In this document: piece by piece, positions 1-10,064 of the stretch
Numbering within the stretch: the first letter of the stretch is position 1
How the letters are laid out: each line of letters begins with the position of its first letter
Source of the DNA: Tachypleus tridentatus
Lineage: Eukaryota > Arthropoda > Merostomata > Xiphosura > Limulidae
Reading direction: 5' to 3'
Assembly (NCBI RefSeq): GCF_004210375.1
Contig: NC_134831.1
Location: forward strand, 42,938,035-43,002,034
DNA length: 64,000 bases
Notes under the pieces: generated by a model
Seen by the model: the letters and a program-made list of their open reading frames with translations, nothing else
What the model was told of the DNA's origin: nothing
Database searches by the model: none
Made by a program: the position numbers and the translations under genes

Positions 1-20
1 AGTTTAGTTTAGTTTAGTCT
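1..20. repeat. TTTAG-type microsatellite at window edge
   Basis: The window opens with about three and a half tandem copies of AGTTT. It directly abuts the point where homology between the two inverted arms begins. A similar TTTAGTTAGTTTAG string forms the 3' tail of the minus-strand LINE ending at 16895, so this may be the tail of a LINE lying outside the window. That origin is inference. Confidence 0.6.
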
Positions 21-2680
21 GACGTAGTTCTATTTCATTTCATTGATGCATAAACAAAAATAAACAGTGTCAAAACAACCATAGTTATTGCAGTTAAGAG
101 ATATTAGAAAAAAAAAACGTGTAAACATATTAAAATATCTAGTATTTGATATATTGCGAGATAAACAAATAAATAAATATTGTATAATTTGATAAAACAG
201 TTAATTATTCAAATATATTTATATAAGAGAATAATATATATAAAATTGTTTTATATTAATTGTTTCTTAATGTGTTTCCCTTTTTTAGTGTTAAAAATAA
301 TAAGATGCAAAATAAGACGTTTATAGAAAAATAATATTCAATGATTAGTCACTCGGAGTAACAACACACTAGTTTTACTACAGCAATAACATTGAAGTGA
401 TGCTATGGTAACTAAAAATATGATATAGTACAATTATTATAATTACATGCATGTTACAATAAAAAATTAGTATAGACAAGTTGTAGTATTAATATAATGC
501 GCATATGCTTGTTACAGTAATACTAAAGTTACAGTAGAAGTGTTTTAGAATCAACCCAGACTTGCTTAAGTATTAATTAACACACGCACATTGTATTACC
601 AGTGTAATCACTACAGAAACGTCAGAATACCTGTACGTTATTGTATACGAGTGACAGTACGTTATAACTGTGATAAATGCTGTAATTTCAGTAAACTCTA
701 CATTAATGCGTTCTCTAGTTGGAAACCTTATGGAAATACTGAAGTAACTCCATATCTCGTACATGATCTGTAAATAGTCTGTATAATAGTTATTATAGAT
801 CTATTTTAAAATTATAATAATGACCTCATATATGTTACATTAGCATTATAATCATAAGAAATCCAATCATACGTACCCAATAACATATCCAAATAACAGG
901 TACTCTATCCAGTACCTCAAAAACCTTTATTCACCTCCAAAACTTTAATATCACTCTATCCACCCTGTATACGTGTATAACATATCATATGTCCATCCCC
1001 TGCATGTGTCTAATGCATCACAATACCCATCTTATATCTATCTAAGATATCACAAAAAATAACTAACTAGGAATAATCTCAGTTACTGTACATAATAACA
1101 TTCACCATCATGAGTGTTTAATATGACAATATACACCTTATACACGTATCTAATACACCACAATACTCACTTCCTACACCTGTGACCTGCTGGTTAGGGG
1201 CTCATGGCTCGCAATCTCTATACTGTAGGTTCAAATTTCCGTGACACAAAACATGCTTGCCCTTCCAGCCGTGACGACATAATGATGTGACGGTTAATCA
1301 AAGTACTCGTTAGTAAAATTTAGTGTTAACCATGTACCTTCCTTCGAGGAAGTCTAGTCTATCACTGCTAAATTACGGACTGCTAGGGCTTCTACCCTTA
1401 GTGTAGTGTTGCGAAAATTCATACAAATTCTACACATTTCTAATACTGTAATTATCAGCTCGCATAACATCATTTACCACTGTGTTAAACAAATACAGAT
1501 ATCAATATCATGGATGAGCTGCTCAGAATATATTCGTAATACGCCATTGTTGTATCATGGGCCTCATTCTGATCTGAAAGTAAATATTTAATTATACTTG
1601 TCGTAAGACATTATTATACGGTCTATTACATTTTTAAATGCTACATTCCTTATCTTGTCCGACAGGGATTTCGAAGAATTAGAACAGTGTATAAGAGTTG
1701 TATTCCAACCGCATTGTATTCGCCATATCCATTGCTTATCATTCCAACACAACTGCTCTTGTACCAAAGGTTTTATAAAATAGTTTTGACCACTATTGTT
1801 TATATTGCATCCCAGTTGACTTGAACAGCTCTGGATTGAATGAAACATGTCTTTGATAAAGGATGTAACAATCACAGTACTGTTAGAGGACTATTTTTAT
1901 ACAGTTTTCTGATTCTCTAAAATTCCTCAGGGACTATATAGAGAATGTAGTGTTTAAAAATAGAACAGGTCTAATAGTAATATCTCACCACATTTACAAG
2001 TTGTAACACTGCTTCGTAAACTTGTAAAAGGCGCTTATACCATGGTGTATTGAAACTTGCGTGATCTTTGATCTTTACTACGAAATGAATAAGCTTTAAC
2101 AAACGTCCAAACTCATGACCTCAGACTTTGAAGAAAATATTTGTTTTTTATTCCAACAAAAGTATCCTAATAAAGAAATTGATTTGTAAAACAATAAATA
2201 CAAGAAATTTACACGTTCTTAGTAATATTTTTGTTCTCTTTCTTTTGAAAAAATTGTTGAATAACATTTTCATACGAGTATTTTTTACACTTATGTTTTA
2301 TAACGTTATTGGTTGGCAAACTGCCATTCTTAATTTCTTATCTTTAAAACAAATTTGTCAACGTTTTTTTTTTTATTTTTGTTCTGTTTTCATATTCACC
2401 TTTTGTCAACCGAAATCTCACACTGTTTAACTTTTCTATTCTTGTTATTTTCTGTTATGTTAATTAATAACACGTTTTTCAAATACTCGTTAGATGTTCA
2501 TCACAAGAGAACACAGGAAAAATAGAGGTTTTATCTTGAACTTGGTTCAAAACGTTTATGGAAACAGTTTTAGGTTTGTAATTTCACCTCAACAATCCGC
2601 TTTAGAAACAGGTTCTGTGGTTTAAAGTTTATTTTATTAATCTTATGTCTGGGTACTAAAGGCATAAATTGGGGAAAGAG
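20..2680 (+). repeat. Inverted duplication, arm A
   Basis: This stretch matches the reverse complement of 24340-26963 over its whole length, with small indels. The outer ends pair exactly through GTAGTTCTATTTCATTTCA at 26-44. The inner ends pair around the run GGTACTAAAGGCATAAATTG near 2652. Both arms carry the same decayed SINE-1. Open frames here (591-773, 1588-1875 minus, 2128-2430) are only partly kept in the other arm and are broken there, so I do not call them genes. About 21.7 kb separates the arms. Whether they are termini of one large element or an inverted segmental duplication cannot be decided from this window. Confidence 0.75.
1186..1425 (+). mobile_element. SINE-1 copy (old, decayed)
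   Basis: A degraded copy of the tRNA-derived SINE-1. It shows the tRNA-like head (GGCTCGCAATC region and B-box-like AGGTTCAAATTTCC), the CATGCTTGCCCTTCCAGCCG block, and the GCTAAATTACGGACTGCTAG 3' block. It lies inside the inverted arm and has a partner at 25388-25628, so it inserted before the arm was duplicated. Confidence 0.8.
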
Positions 2681-2739
2681 AAAATATTATTCTAGTTTTT
2701 CATCACTCTATCTTTTCTTGTCATATAATATATGAATAC

Positions 2740-4125
2740 ACTGATTTTGTAGTAGCAAACGATCTCCGTTTCCTGCTTCATATCATGTCACAATAATTGG
2801 AAAGAAATACTGTAGCTTTTTTCTTGAAATAAAGAGTTTTAATTTAAAAACGTTTCTAAATGTGTCATAACAACTAGAAATAACGTTTAACACTGAAACC
2901 AAAACCTTTGACAATCAGCTTCTGGCCAGAAAAAACTCGAAGAAGGTGGTTATGGCGGAGACTAAGTGACTTCATCAGAAGTGTTTTATTTAACTAGCCA
3001 GTTACTGACAACAAACTGAAAAACGTTGTGAATGTTAACAACAGAACTGTACACTGTGGAAGTAATGTGGTTTTGATCGGGACAAAATTTAAGTGAAATC
3101 GTCCATCATGTCTTTGTAAATTAATCAATTGTGAAAATATTAATTATTAACAACAGAATTGTAAACCGTGAAACTATTGAGGATAATAACAACATAATTT
3201 TTCATTTTGAAAACACTGTTGACATTAACAGCAGAATTGTACACTGTGCAAACATTTTGGATAGTAACAACAGAACTGTAAATTGTGTAAACACCACGGA
3301 CATTAATTAACAATATGAACTGTTCACTGTGTAAACACCGTGGACATGAACAAGAGATCTGTGCACTGTGAAAACATTGTAGATACTTCTTTTGGTTTGT
3401 AATAAACCACAAAACCACACAATGCGATATCTGTGCTCTGCCTACCACGGGTATAAAAACTTAGTTTCAAGCGTTGTAAGTACCCAGACATACCGCTATG
3501 CAAAGGATTGTGGATATTAACAATAACAACTGTATATATTGGAGTTTATTAACAAGAACTTTAGACTGCGAAAATGTCAAATAGAAATCGTGAATTTAGA
3601 TTTAATAGCTCGTCAAATATTTCTTACGAGAATCATGTATACAATACATTTTCTGTAAACATGATGAATTCTTATTGTCAGTGGTGTAGGTTCGTGTTTA
3701 TGTATAAATAACGACATTGAAAACGAAAAGTAAAAAAACATATTTTGATACCAATTGACAATGTTTTTTGGTACAGAACAAAGATCTGTTATTTAGGAAA
3801 ATTTATCTTTTCATGTAAAATATTTTGAACTGTTTTCCTCTTTTATACTTGAGTATAATATCAGGAGAGAAACATTGTTAATCTCTTGAAAAATATTTTA
3901 ATAAATAAACTATAACGTTATTAAAGCTGTTTCTATGTCAAATACGACAATGAGTATTAACTTACTTAATACCAATGATATATAGTTTATCATTAACAAT
4001 TATTTTTTTCAATCATTGCTATTTCTTCAGTTATATCATAGTTCTTTGTTATTTTACAGGTTGGCTAGGTCATTCAGTTACAGTATTTTATCAACATGTC
4101 TTCTTTTACAAAAGTTCAATAAAGT
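2740..4125 (+). repeat. Direct duplicated block, copy 1
   Basis: This block is repeated in the same orientation at 27710-28922. The best kept stretches are 2930-3010 (GGTGGTTATGGCGGAGACTA) and 3690-4110, around ATGTATAAATAACGACATTG. Copy 1 holds about 500 extra bases, including a low-complexity series of 'AACAACAGAACTGTA' and 'CACTGTGAAAACA' units at 3030-3380 that copy 2 lacks. No coding sequence is recognisable, and the antisense frame at 3140-3448 is a product of those tandem units. Next to copy 1 lies a CR1 LINE; next to copy 2 lies transporter unit M. Confidence 0.7.
3375..3495 (-). mobile_element. SINE-2 fragment
   Basis: A decayed minus-strand copy of the second tRNA-derived SINE family. 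The order is 3' block (CACACAATGCGATATCTGTG), then CCTACCACGGGTATAAAAAC, then the tRNA-like head CAAGCGTTGTAAGTACCCAG. The same order occurs at 37376-37495 and 62890-63000. Confidence 0.65.
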
Positions 4126-4298
4126 TCATTAGTAATTTATCATTGATATGCATTAATAGATTAAGACTAGTCAGAATAAAATTAATAAATACCCACATCG
4201 CTCTCACTGATATTCACAAATCCCACACTGGTCACACCAGTTAGGAAGGGTCGTATTAGGGTTCAAATAGAAAACTTAATTCTAAAGATCCTATTCAG

Positions 4299-4895
4299 AT
4301 GAGCAACGGTTTTCAGCAATTCGCTTATGTAAACGACGAAATATTTGAAAGAGCGAAAGCAGATGGAATACACCAGGATATGGATTATGAACTTAAAGAT
4401 GTTATAGTTGTAGGTGATTCCTTGAAACAGTACATGAATAGAATAATCTGTGGTGTAAATAGGGAGAAAAGAGTACCCTAGGGCACAAGTGGAAGATGTA
4501 ACTGACAGAAGAAAATATATAATGAAGGGGATTAACAAATATGTAGTTTTGTTGTGTACGTATGAGTTAACCGTTTAGGGAAGGGAAAATCAGAGGAGCT
4601 AATTAATAAGTATAAGACGTTAATAAAAGCATTTATAGATAAATACTATAAATTAACTGTGTCTGGAATAATGACAAGAATTAATTGTGAAGATAAAATT
4701 TGGAGTACGTCATCAGGGCTAAATGCTAGACTGAAATTAATATATAAGGATAAGTCGGTTAGCTGGTTGGACTTATGGAATCAGTTCAGTGGTAGAAGGG
4801 TACGTTTTAGAATGGATGGTTTATACTTAAGTAGGAAAAGGTCCTGTATGTTTTCAACGGCTAGTAACTCAGCTGTAAAAGAAGATTTAAACTAG
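4299..4895 (+). pseudogene. CR1 ORF1 remnant with SGNH-esterase-like domain
   Basis: Two open pieces, 4299-4481 and 4659-4895, joined by a frame-broken stretch, read as one domain. The first contains VVGDSLKQYMNRIICG, with the GDS nucleophile motif of SGNH hydrolases at 4413-4421. The broken middle keeps the residue pattern of the V-x-V-G-T-N-D block followed by LGKG. The second ends in DGLYLSRKR (about 4815-4841), where family members usually have D-G-L-H-L-S, so the catalytic histidine is replaced by tyrosine. Such esterase-like domains are known in ORF1 proteins of CR1/L2-type LINEs. This copy cannot be active. The antisense frame at 4263-4538 is a shadow. Confidence 0.75.
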
Positions 4896-5054
4896 GACAG
4901 GATAGTGGTGATGGCAGAGACAAACTGAACGAAACAAAACTGAGATGAGAAGTAACGTTTAGCATAGAGAATCAGTATAAAAATAGTTATAATAATAAGG
5001 TTAACTGTTGCTATGATAACGCTATAAGTATAAGACTAGAGTACAGGAGAAATA

Positions 5055-6065
5055 GAAAACTTTGATATAATGGGAATAACTGACACATAGTTAAATGAAA
5101 ATGATTTTGGGAACAGAAATTTATTTGAAGTACATGATCATAGTTACTGCATAGGCAGATGTGGGTAAGAGTATAGATTTGGTCTATTTGAAATTTCATT
5201 AAGCATTTAACAAATTGTCACGTAAAAGGCTTATACAAATCTGATCTTTATAGGCGTGAGGTATAAGTTAACTTTATCAGTTGAAGAGTGGTTTGATGGA
5301 AGAAAACAGACGAGTTATTACAAATAGAATTAAAGCTGCAAGTTTTGTACCTCAGGTCTATTAAGCTCTTTGCTCTTTTGATTTACATTGATAACATACA
5401 TGAAATAATAGACAATAAATTACTTAAAGTTGCTGATGATATTAAGATATTGAGTGTTGATGGTTGTGAAGGGGATGCGTCTGCTTTAAAAAAAAGAATT
5501 TAGATTATTTATTCAGTTGGGCAAATAAATAACAAATTATTTTAAATGTAATCAATGCTAGATAAGTGAATAACATTAACTGCGTCATGAGTAAGGGATA
5601 TTGGTGTTATAATTGACCAGTCTCTAAAACCATCAAAAGAGTGTGTTGTTGCTAGAAGTAGGGAAAAATAACACATTATATTATATCGACAGAAATATTG
5701 AATACAAGTCTAGAAAGGTTTTATTTTCTTCGTATAGGTAACTAGTTGCTTTTCATTTGCAGCATTTTGTTCGGTTTTGCGCTCTTTACCCAAGGAAAAA
5801 TATTGAATTGTTGTAAAGAGTTCAGTAAAGGGTTATAAAACTGGCACCTGGGATGGAGGGGTTGTCATATGAGAAGAAATTAAGATGCTTACAATTGTTT
5901 TCTCTTGAGAAAAGAATAATTAAGGGTGATCTGATTGAAGTGCTAAATATTGTAAAAGTAATTGATAATGTTTGTGCATCAACATTCTTTATACTTAACA
6001 GTAAGAATTATAGACTAGGTGACACAAATGTAGATTTATGCACGGTAGAAACCGTTTTCAACTAA
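5055..6065 (+). pseudogene. CR1 ORF2 remnant (endonuclease start, RT palm end, C-terminal tail)
   Basis: At 5060-5170 the frame reads DIMGITDT then LNENDFGN, the start of an AP-endonuclease-type domain. After a deletion, 5370-5500 shows the region around the RT catalytic box (INDIHEIIDNKLL-like, then ADDIK). From 5590 comes the CR1 C-terminal pattern: DIGVIIDQSLKPSKE, a degraded stretch, then LAPGMEGLSYEKKLRCLQLF and SLEKRIIKGDLIEVLNIVK (open at 5853-6065). Order and motifs are those of CR1 LINEs. It has many stops and is dead. Confidence 0.75.
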
Positions 6066-6329
6066 AATAATTTCATTTTTCAAATAGTATGGTTGGCCTA
6101 TGGAATGGGCTGCCTTTGGAATTTATGAAGGCAGTAAATTTGAGTTAGTTGAATATAAACCTTGGTAGAGATATGAATGATAAGGGCTGGTTTTAAACTT
6201 CTTTTTTACATTATTTAATAGTTTTATTTTTTGGCTGAGAGGATGGAACAGCTCAGCTGAACCATTCAGTCCCTTGTTGTCCCTAAATGTTATGTTATGT
6301 TTCTTTGTTTGTTTAGAATTTCGCACAAA

Positions 6330-6790
6330 TGATACGCTAATTAATAAATAATGTCTAAATAACCATTTATTAACTGATGGCTGATTAACAATTTAGATGC
6401 AAATGGTACGCAACTTAATAATTAAATAAGCTACTTAAATAATGAGGTATAAATTATGTGTAAATTAAGAATTACATATTGATTATTACTTTATGAATGT
6501 AATATTGAATATTCACATTTTAATTATGATTACGTCATCAACACCACAGGGAGCGTTGTTAACAATAATCTCTTTTATATATTTGTATTTAATAAATACG
6601 TGACATTTATAGTTTTGCTTTTATTATTAATCTTGAGTGGCTCTAATATTATTAGAATATTTATAAAAAATTAACATTTTATTTAGAAAGTTTAATAATC
6701 TCAACTATTTTGTTTTAAAAATGACAGAGGTTTATTATTTCTTTCATGACATAAAATTGGGACTGTTTGTAAAATTATAATTTTTGTCTC
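6330..6790. other. AT-rich spacer, nothing recognised
   Basis: Low-complexity AT-rich sequence between the CR1 end and a SINE-1 copy. I see no coding potential on either strand. A 15-base SINE-like tail (AGAATTTCGCACAAA) occurs just before it at 6315. Confidence 0.6.
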
Positions 6791-7050
6791 TTTGTTTTGA
6801 AAGAGACTCGAGCGCTATTTGCGTTAGCCGTCCCTAATTTAGCAGTTTTAGACGAGAGGGAAGGCAGCTAGTCGTCACCACACACTGCCAACTCTTGGGC
6901 TACTCTTTTACCAACGATTATTGAGATTGACCGTTACATTATAACGCCCCCACGGCTAAAAGGATGACCATATTTGGCGCTACAGGGATGCAAACCCGCG
7001 CATCACAGCTTGCGAGTCAAGCGTTCTAACCCCCTGGCCATGCAGGCTAA
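6790..7050 (-). mobile_element. SINE-1 copy
   Basis: Nearly complete minus-strand SINE-1. It has the 3' tail side (GCGTTAGCCGTCCCTAATTT), the CCAACTCTTGGGCTACTC block, CATTATAACGCCCCCACGGC, and the tRNA-like head ending CCATGCAGGC. Similarity to the copies at 8734 and 59490 is high enough to align by eye. Confidence 0.9.
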
Positions 7051-7109
7051 TATTTGTCAAAATAAAATAGTTTTTTCCTTAGAACTGATATATACATTTT
7101 ATACTAATT

Positions 7110-7270
7110 TGTTATGAACAAAAGTGAATAAAAAACAAAGCTGCACTAACTGAATGGATCTCAGAGTATAAGCTATAATGTGGGATATAAAATTATTCCT
7201 AGGATTTGGAGGCGACTATAGGAAAAGGACCCACATTGCGGTGGGAATACACCATCTATCAGTCTTCATT
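7110..7270 (-). repeat. Stand-alone copy of repeat R1
   Basis: About 150 bases with the landmarks CACTAACTGA, AGCTATAATGTGGGATATAA and CATTGCGGTGG. The same unit is embedded in the three Penelope-like remnants at 9737-9885, 28955-29100 and 51855-52000. Here it occurs without the surrounding reverse-transcriptase sequence, so it may be a small mobile element of its own. I do not recognise its family, and the strand is assigned only by analogy. Confidence 0.55.
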
Positions 7271-7874
7271 CCCATTCGCCTGTCTCACATAAAGAAAAAA
7301 TAAAGTAAAGAAATAGCAATAGAAATAATAGATATAGAAATAGAGTGAGATGTGCGTGCTCACGCACACAACGATTTTTATTTATGTCATCCTTTACTGT
7401 CTGCAGATAGTTGTTGGAAGGTAACTGCTATCCGAAATAAAGAAGAAAAAGTGAGTTAAAGTCATTTGGAGGAATATAAATTTATTAAATTTACCTCTTC
7501 AAGCTAGCATTCCAGCCTCATTGAGACAGTAGAAAGGCAATAATTGGTAGCTCAGTAAACGAATTATTTCAGTACGAAGGGTCCCACCCAGTTATTAAAA
7601 TTAACTAGTATAATTTCCAACTACCACTCGTTCAGTCTATTTTGATTATCATGTTCTAAATAAGCCTGTACATGCGGTAAGGTGTACGTCTGCATAAAGT
7701 CGAGCCACGCTATTAAATTGCCTTATTCATAACTAAGAATAGTTATTATACATTTTTAGTAAAATTCTTGTTTCTTTATATTTATTTTATACATTCTTGT
7801 ATTTGTTACAGAACAGTTTAATAATTTTTTCAAAGTTTCTTTATGACATAAAGTAACTATTGATTTTTTATCAG
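7270..7874. other. Spacer before unit L; one short hairpin
   Basis: No gene seen. A perfect eight-base stem, TGTGCGTG / CACGCACA with a two-base loop, lies at 7351-7368. The rest is AT-rich sequence with a purine-rich run at 7280-7345. Confidence 0.5.
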
Positions 7875-8204
7875 TATTTCAACATTACTGATATATTATT
7901 GTAACTTGTTACAAATTTTACAATATCTGAGTAATTGCAAAGTTATAATGCTTATAAAAGAAGAGTGCGGTATCGTACTATTAAAATATGGTAGACCATA
8001 AATTACAAAAGGAAAATATTTTCTTTTATAAAAAATATATACATGGATATCCTTAGCAATTATTTTAATTTATAAATTTAAGTAATTTGCTTTGGTATCA
8101 GATGTTGAACAGGATTATTTATACTAATTAAATTATCTATACATATGTAAGTTAAGATAAAAATAACTGAAATAGTGTAGTTTTAAAAAAATCTATTCTT
8201 ATTG

Positions 8205-8325
8205 TTTGTTTGTTTTGGAATTTCGCATACTGTATCTGTAGTCCCTAATTTAAGACTAAAATAGTCATATTCTTATAGTATTAGTAACATTATACACCCC
8301 CACGACATGTTTAGCGCGAATTTAC
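8205..8325 (-). mobile_element. SINE-1 3' fragment
   Basis: A partial minus-strand SINE-1 starting TTTGTTTTGGAATTTCGCAT and ending near CCCCCACGACATG. Unit R lacks it at the equivalent site (about 50345), so it inserted in L after the copies separated, or was lost from R. Confidence 0.7.
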
Positions 8326-8733
8326 GCTATTATAGTAAAGACATAAATTTGCTATAAAAGTAGAATAAATAGCTCCCATTGGAACTAATACTTGTTTAAA
8401 AACTGGTTATTGAAACGCATATAATTATTTTAAATACAGAAACTTAATATATCTTTGATGTTTTTGGAGCTAAATCTTTTTTTCTGCTGTTTAATAACAG
8501 GATAAAAAACTGTTCTACTGATGAATTTAAAATAAAGGTTAAATCTTTTAATGGAATTGATGTGTAGAATGTAGTAAAATGAAATGTTTGAATATTATTT
8601 ATTTGTTCACAATTTTGTAGATATTTTAAAATAGTTTGATTGTTTTTTATTATATAAAAATAAGGTTTTTATATCATTAACACTTTGGTTTTTAATTTTA
8701 AAAAGTAAAATATTAAGTGATTTATTTAATGGA

Positions 8734-9008
8734 GTGGCCCGGCATGGCCAGGTGGGTTAAGGAGTGCGACTCGTAATCTGAAAGCCGCAGGCTACAATCC
8801 CCGTCGCTCCAAACACGCTCGCCCTTTGATCCGTATTGGCGTTATAACGTGACGGTCACTCCCATTATTCGTTGGTAACAGAACAGCCCAAAAGTTAGCG
8901 GTGGGTGGTGATGACTAGTTGCCTTCCCTCTAATCTTACACTACTATATTAGAAATGGCTAGCGCAGATAGCCCTCGTGTAGTTTTGCGAAAAATTAAAA
9001 AACAAACA
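8734..9008 (+). mobile_element. SINE-1 copy shared with unit R
   Basis: A full SINE-1 with tRNA-like head (GGCATGGCCAGGTGGGTTAA, anticodon loop region ACTCGTAATC), CGTTATAACGTGACGGTCAC, and GCTAGCGCAGATAGCCCTCG near the 3' end. Unit R carries a SINE-1 at the same site (50752-51025, after the same TTATTTAATGG flank), so insertion predates the L/R duplication. Confidence 0.9.
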
Positions 9009-9736
9009 TTTAATAAAATGGCCGTTTGTTTAATAAATGTTTTTATTGAATTTGAAATAAATCTAAATTTAATTGTCGATTTTGAGTTTGGGAATAGCAT
9101 AAATAAAAGATAAAACTACAAAATATTTTTATTTAGAATAAAGTTTATTATAAATTTTAATGTGATTGTTAATTACTCTATCTTTAGAGTGGTTAGTAGT
9201 TTATTTTTTTGTACTATTGATTTCTTTTATCATAATGTTTAAAACCTTTTAGAAATGATACCAATATTACAATTAGCCTTATCAATGGGAATTATAACAT
9301 TTTATTGCATTTCTTGAAACTTATTTTTTAACTAATGAATCAATATATCTATATGGTATTTCTTTAATTTTGTACGAGATTGTTTAATTTTTACTTTTCA
9401 AGTGACTACAACTTTACATAAACCATCTAGGTGGATAAAATGTAATATAGTTATATTTTAAAATATATTCATCAATATTGTTTTCAATAGATTTTAGAAT
9501 ATTATTGTTATTTAATTTTGTGGCTGTTGTGTATTTAGTTAATTTTTGAGTATTTCATTTAATATTTTATTTTTTAAATTTTCAAGCGACCAGCATTAAA
9601 ATGTTTCTGTAAAGTATCAAAATATAAATTGTGTTCACACTCACAAGATAAGTTATTAGCTTCATCTACATTTAAATCAGTTTAAAAACTTTAATAATAA
9701 TTTTTATAACCAAAAGCAAGCCGATACAAAAATAAA

Positions 9737-9885
9737 AACGCTGTACTAACTGAAAGTATCCCAATGTAACAGCTATAATGTGGGATATTAAAGGTATTCT
9801 AGTTTTTCGAAGTAACTGCGGAAATAAGAACAACATTGCGGTGGAGATACACTGGCTATCACTCTACGTTATAATGTGGTGGACC
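9737..9885 (-). repeat. Repeat R1 inside Penelope-like remnant
   Basis: Carries the R1 landmarks CTGTACTAACTGAAAG, AGCTATAATGTGGGATATTA and CATTGCGGTGGAGATACACT. It separates the two conserved N-terminal motifs of the surrounding RT remnant, which suggests it is an insertion in that ORF. It is present at the same place in units M and R. Confidence 0.55.
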
Positions 9886-10064
9886 AGTTGGAACTTCGTA
9901 TTTATAACTGATGGTAGGCTTTAGGTTTTTACAACGAAAGGTGTTACTTTTTATAGTTTGATCAATAATTTTTGAATTCTGCAAGTCACTGAACACGTTA
10001 TGTCTCAAATTATTTACCAAATATGAAGGTTTGATTTGTAGTTCTCTTTTTCTAAACTTCATAA

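Larger units (their letters stand above)
4260..6320 (+). mobile_element. CR1-like non-LTR retrotransposon, internally deleted
   Basis: A degraded LINE of the CR1 type. In order it has an ORF1 remnant with an SGNH-hydrolase-like domain, a short piece of the apurinic endonuclease N-terminus, then after an internal deletion the C-terminal half of the reverse transcriptase and its conserved tail, and finally a CR1-like 3' end (GGATGGAACAGCTCAGCTGA near 6240). Multiple stops and frameshifts make it inactive. A shorter piece of a related CR1 tail lies at 27495-27705. Confidence 0.8.

Noticed and set aside
1588..1875. 95-codon minus frame in inverted arm A
   Set aside because: The mirrored sequence in arm B (about 24920-25250) has indels that break the frame, so there is no sign of coding constraint.
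3140..3448. 102-codon minus frame
   Set aside because: Built from tandem units of a minisatellite-like array and a SINE-2; absent in the duplicate block.
8734..8805. Possible tRNA gene with anticodon-like loop ACTCGTAATC
   Set aside because: It is the head of a SINE: repeated many times, with no sound acceptor stem and followed each time by the same 200-base SINE body.
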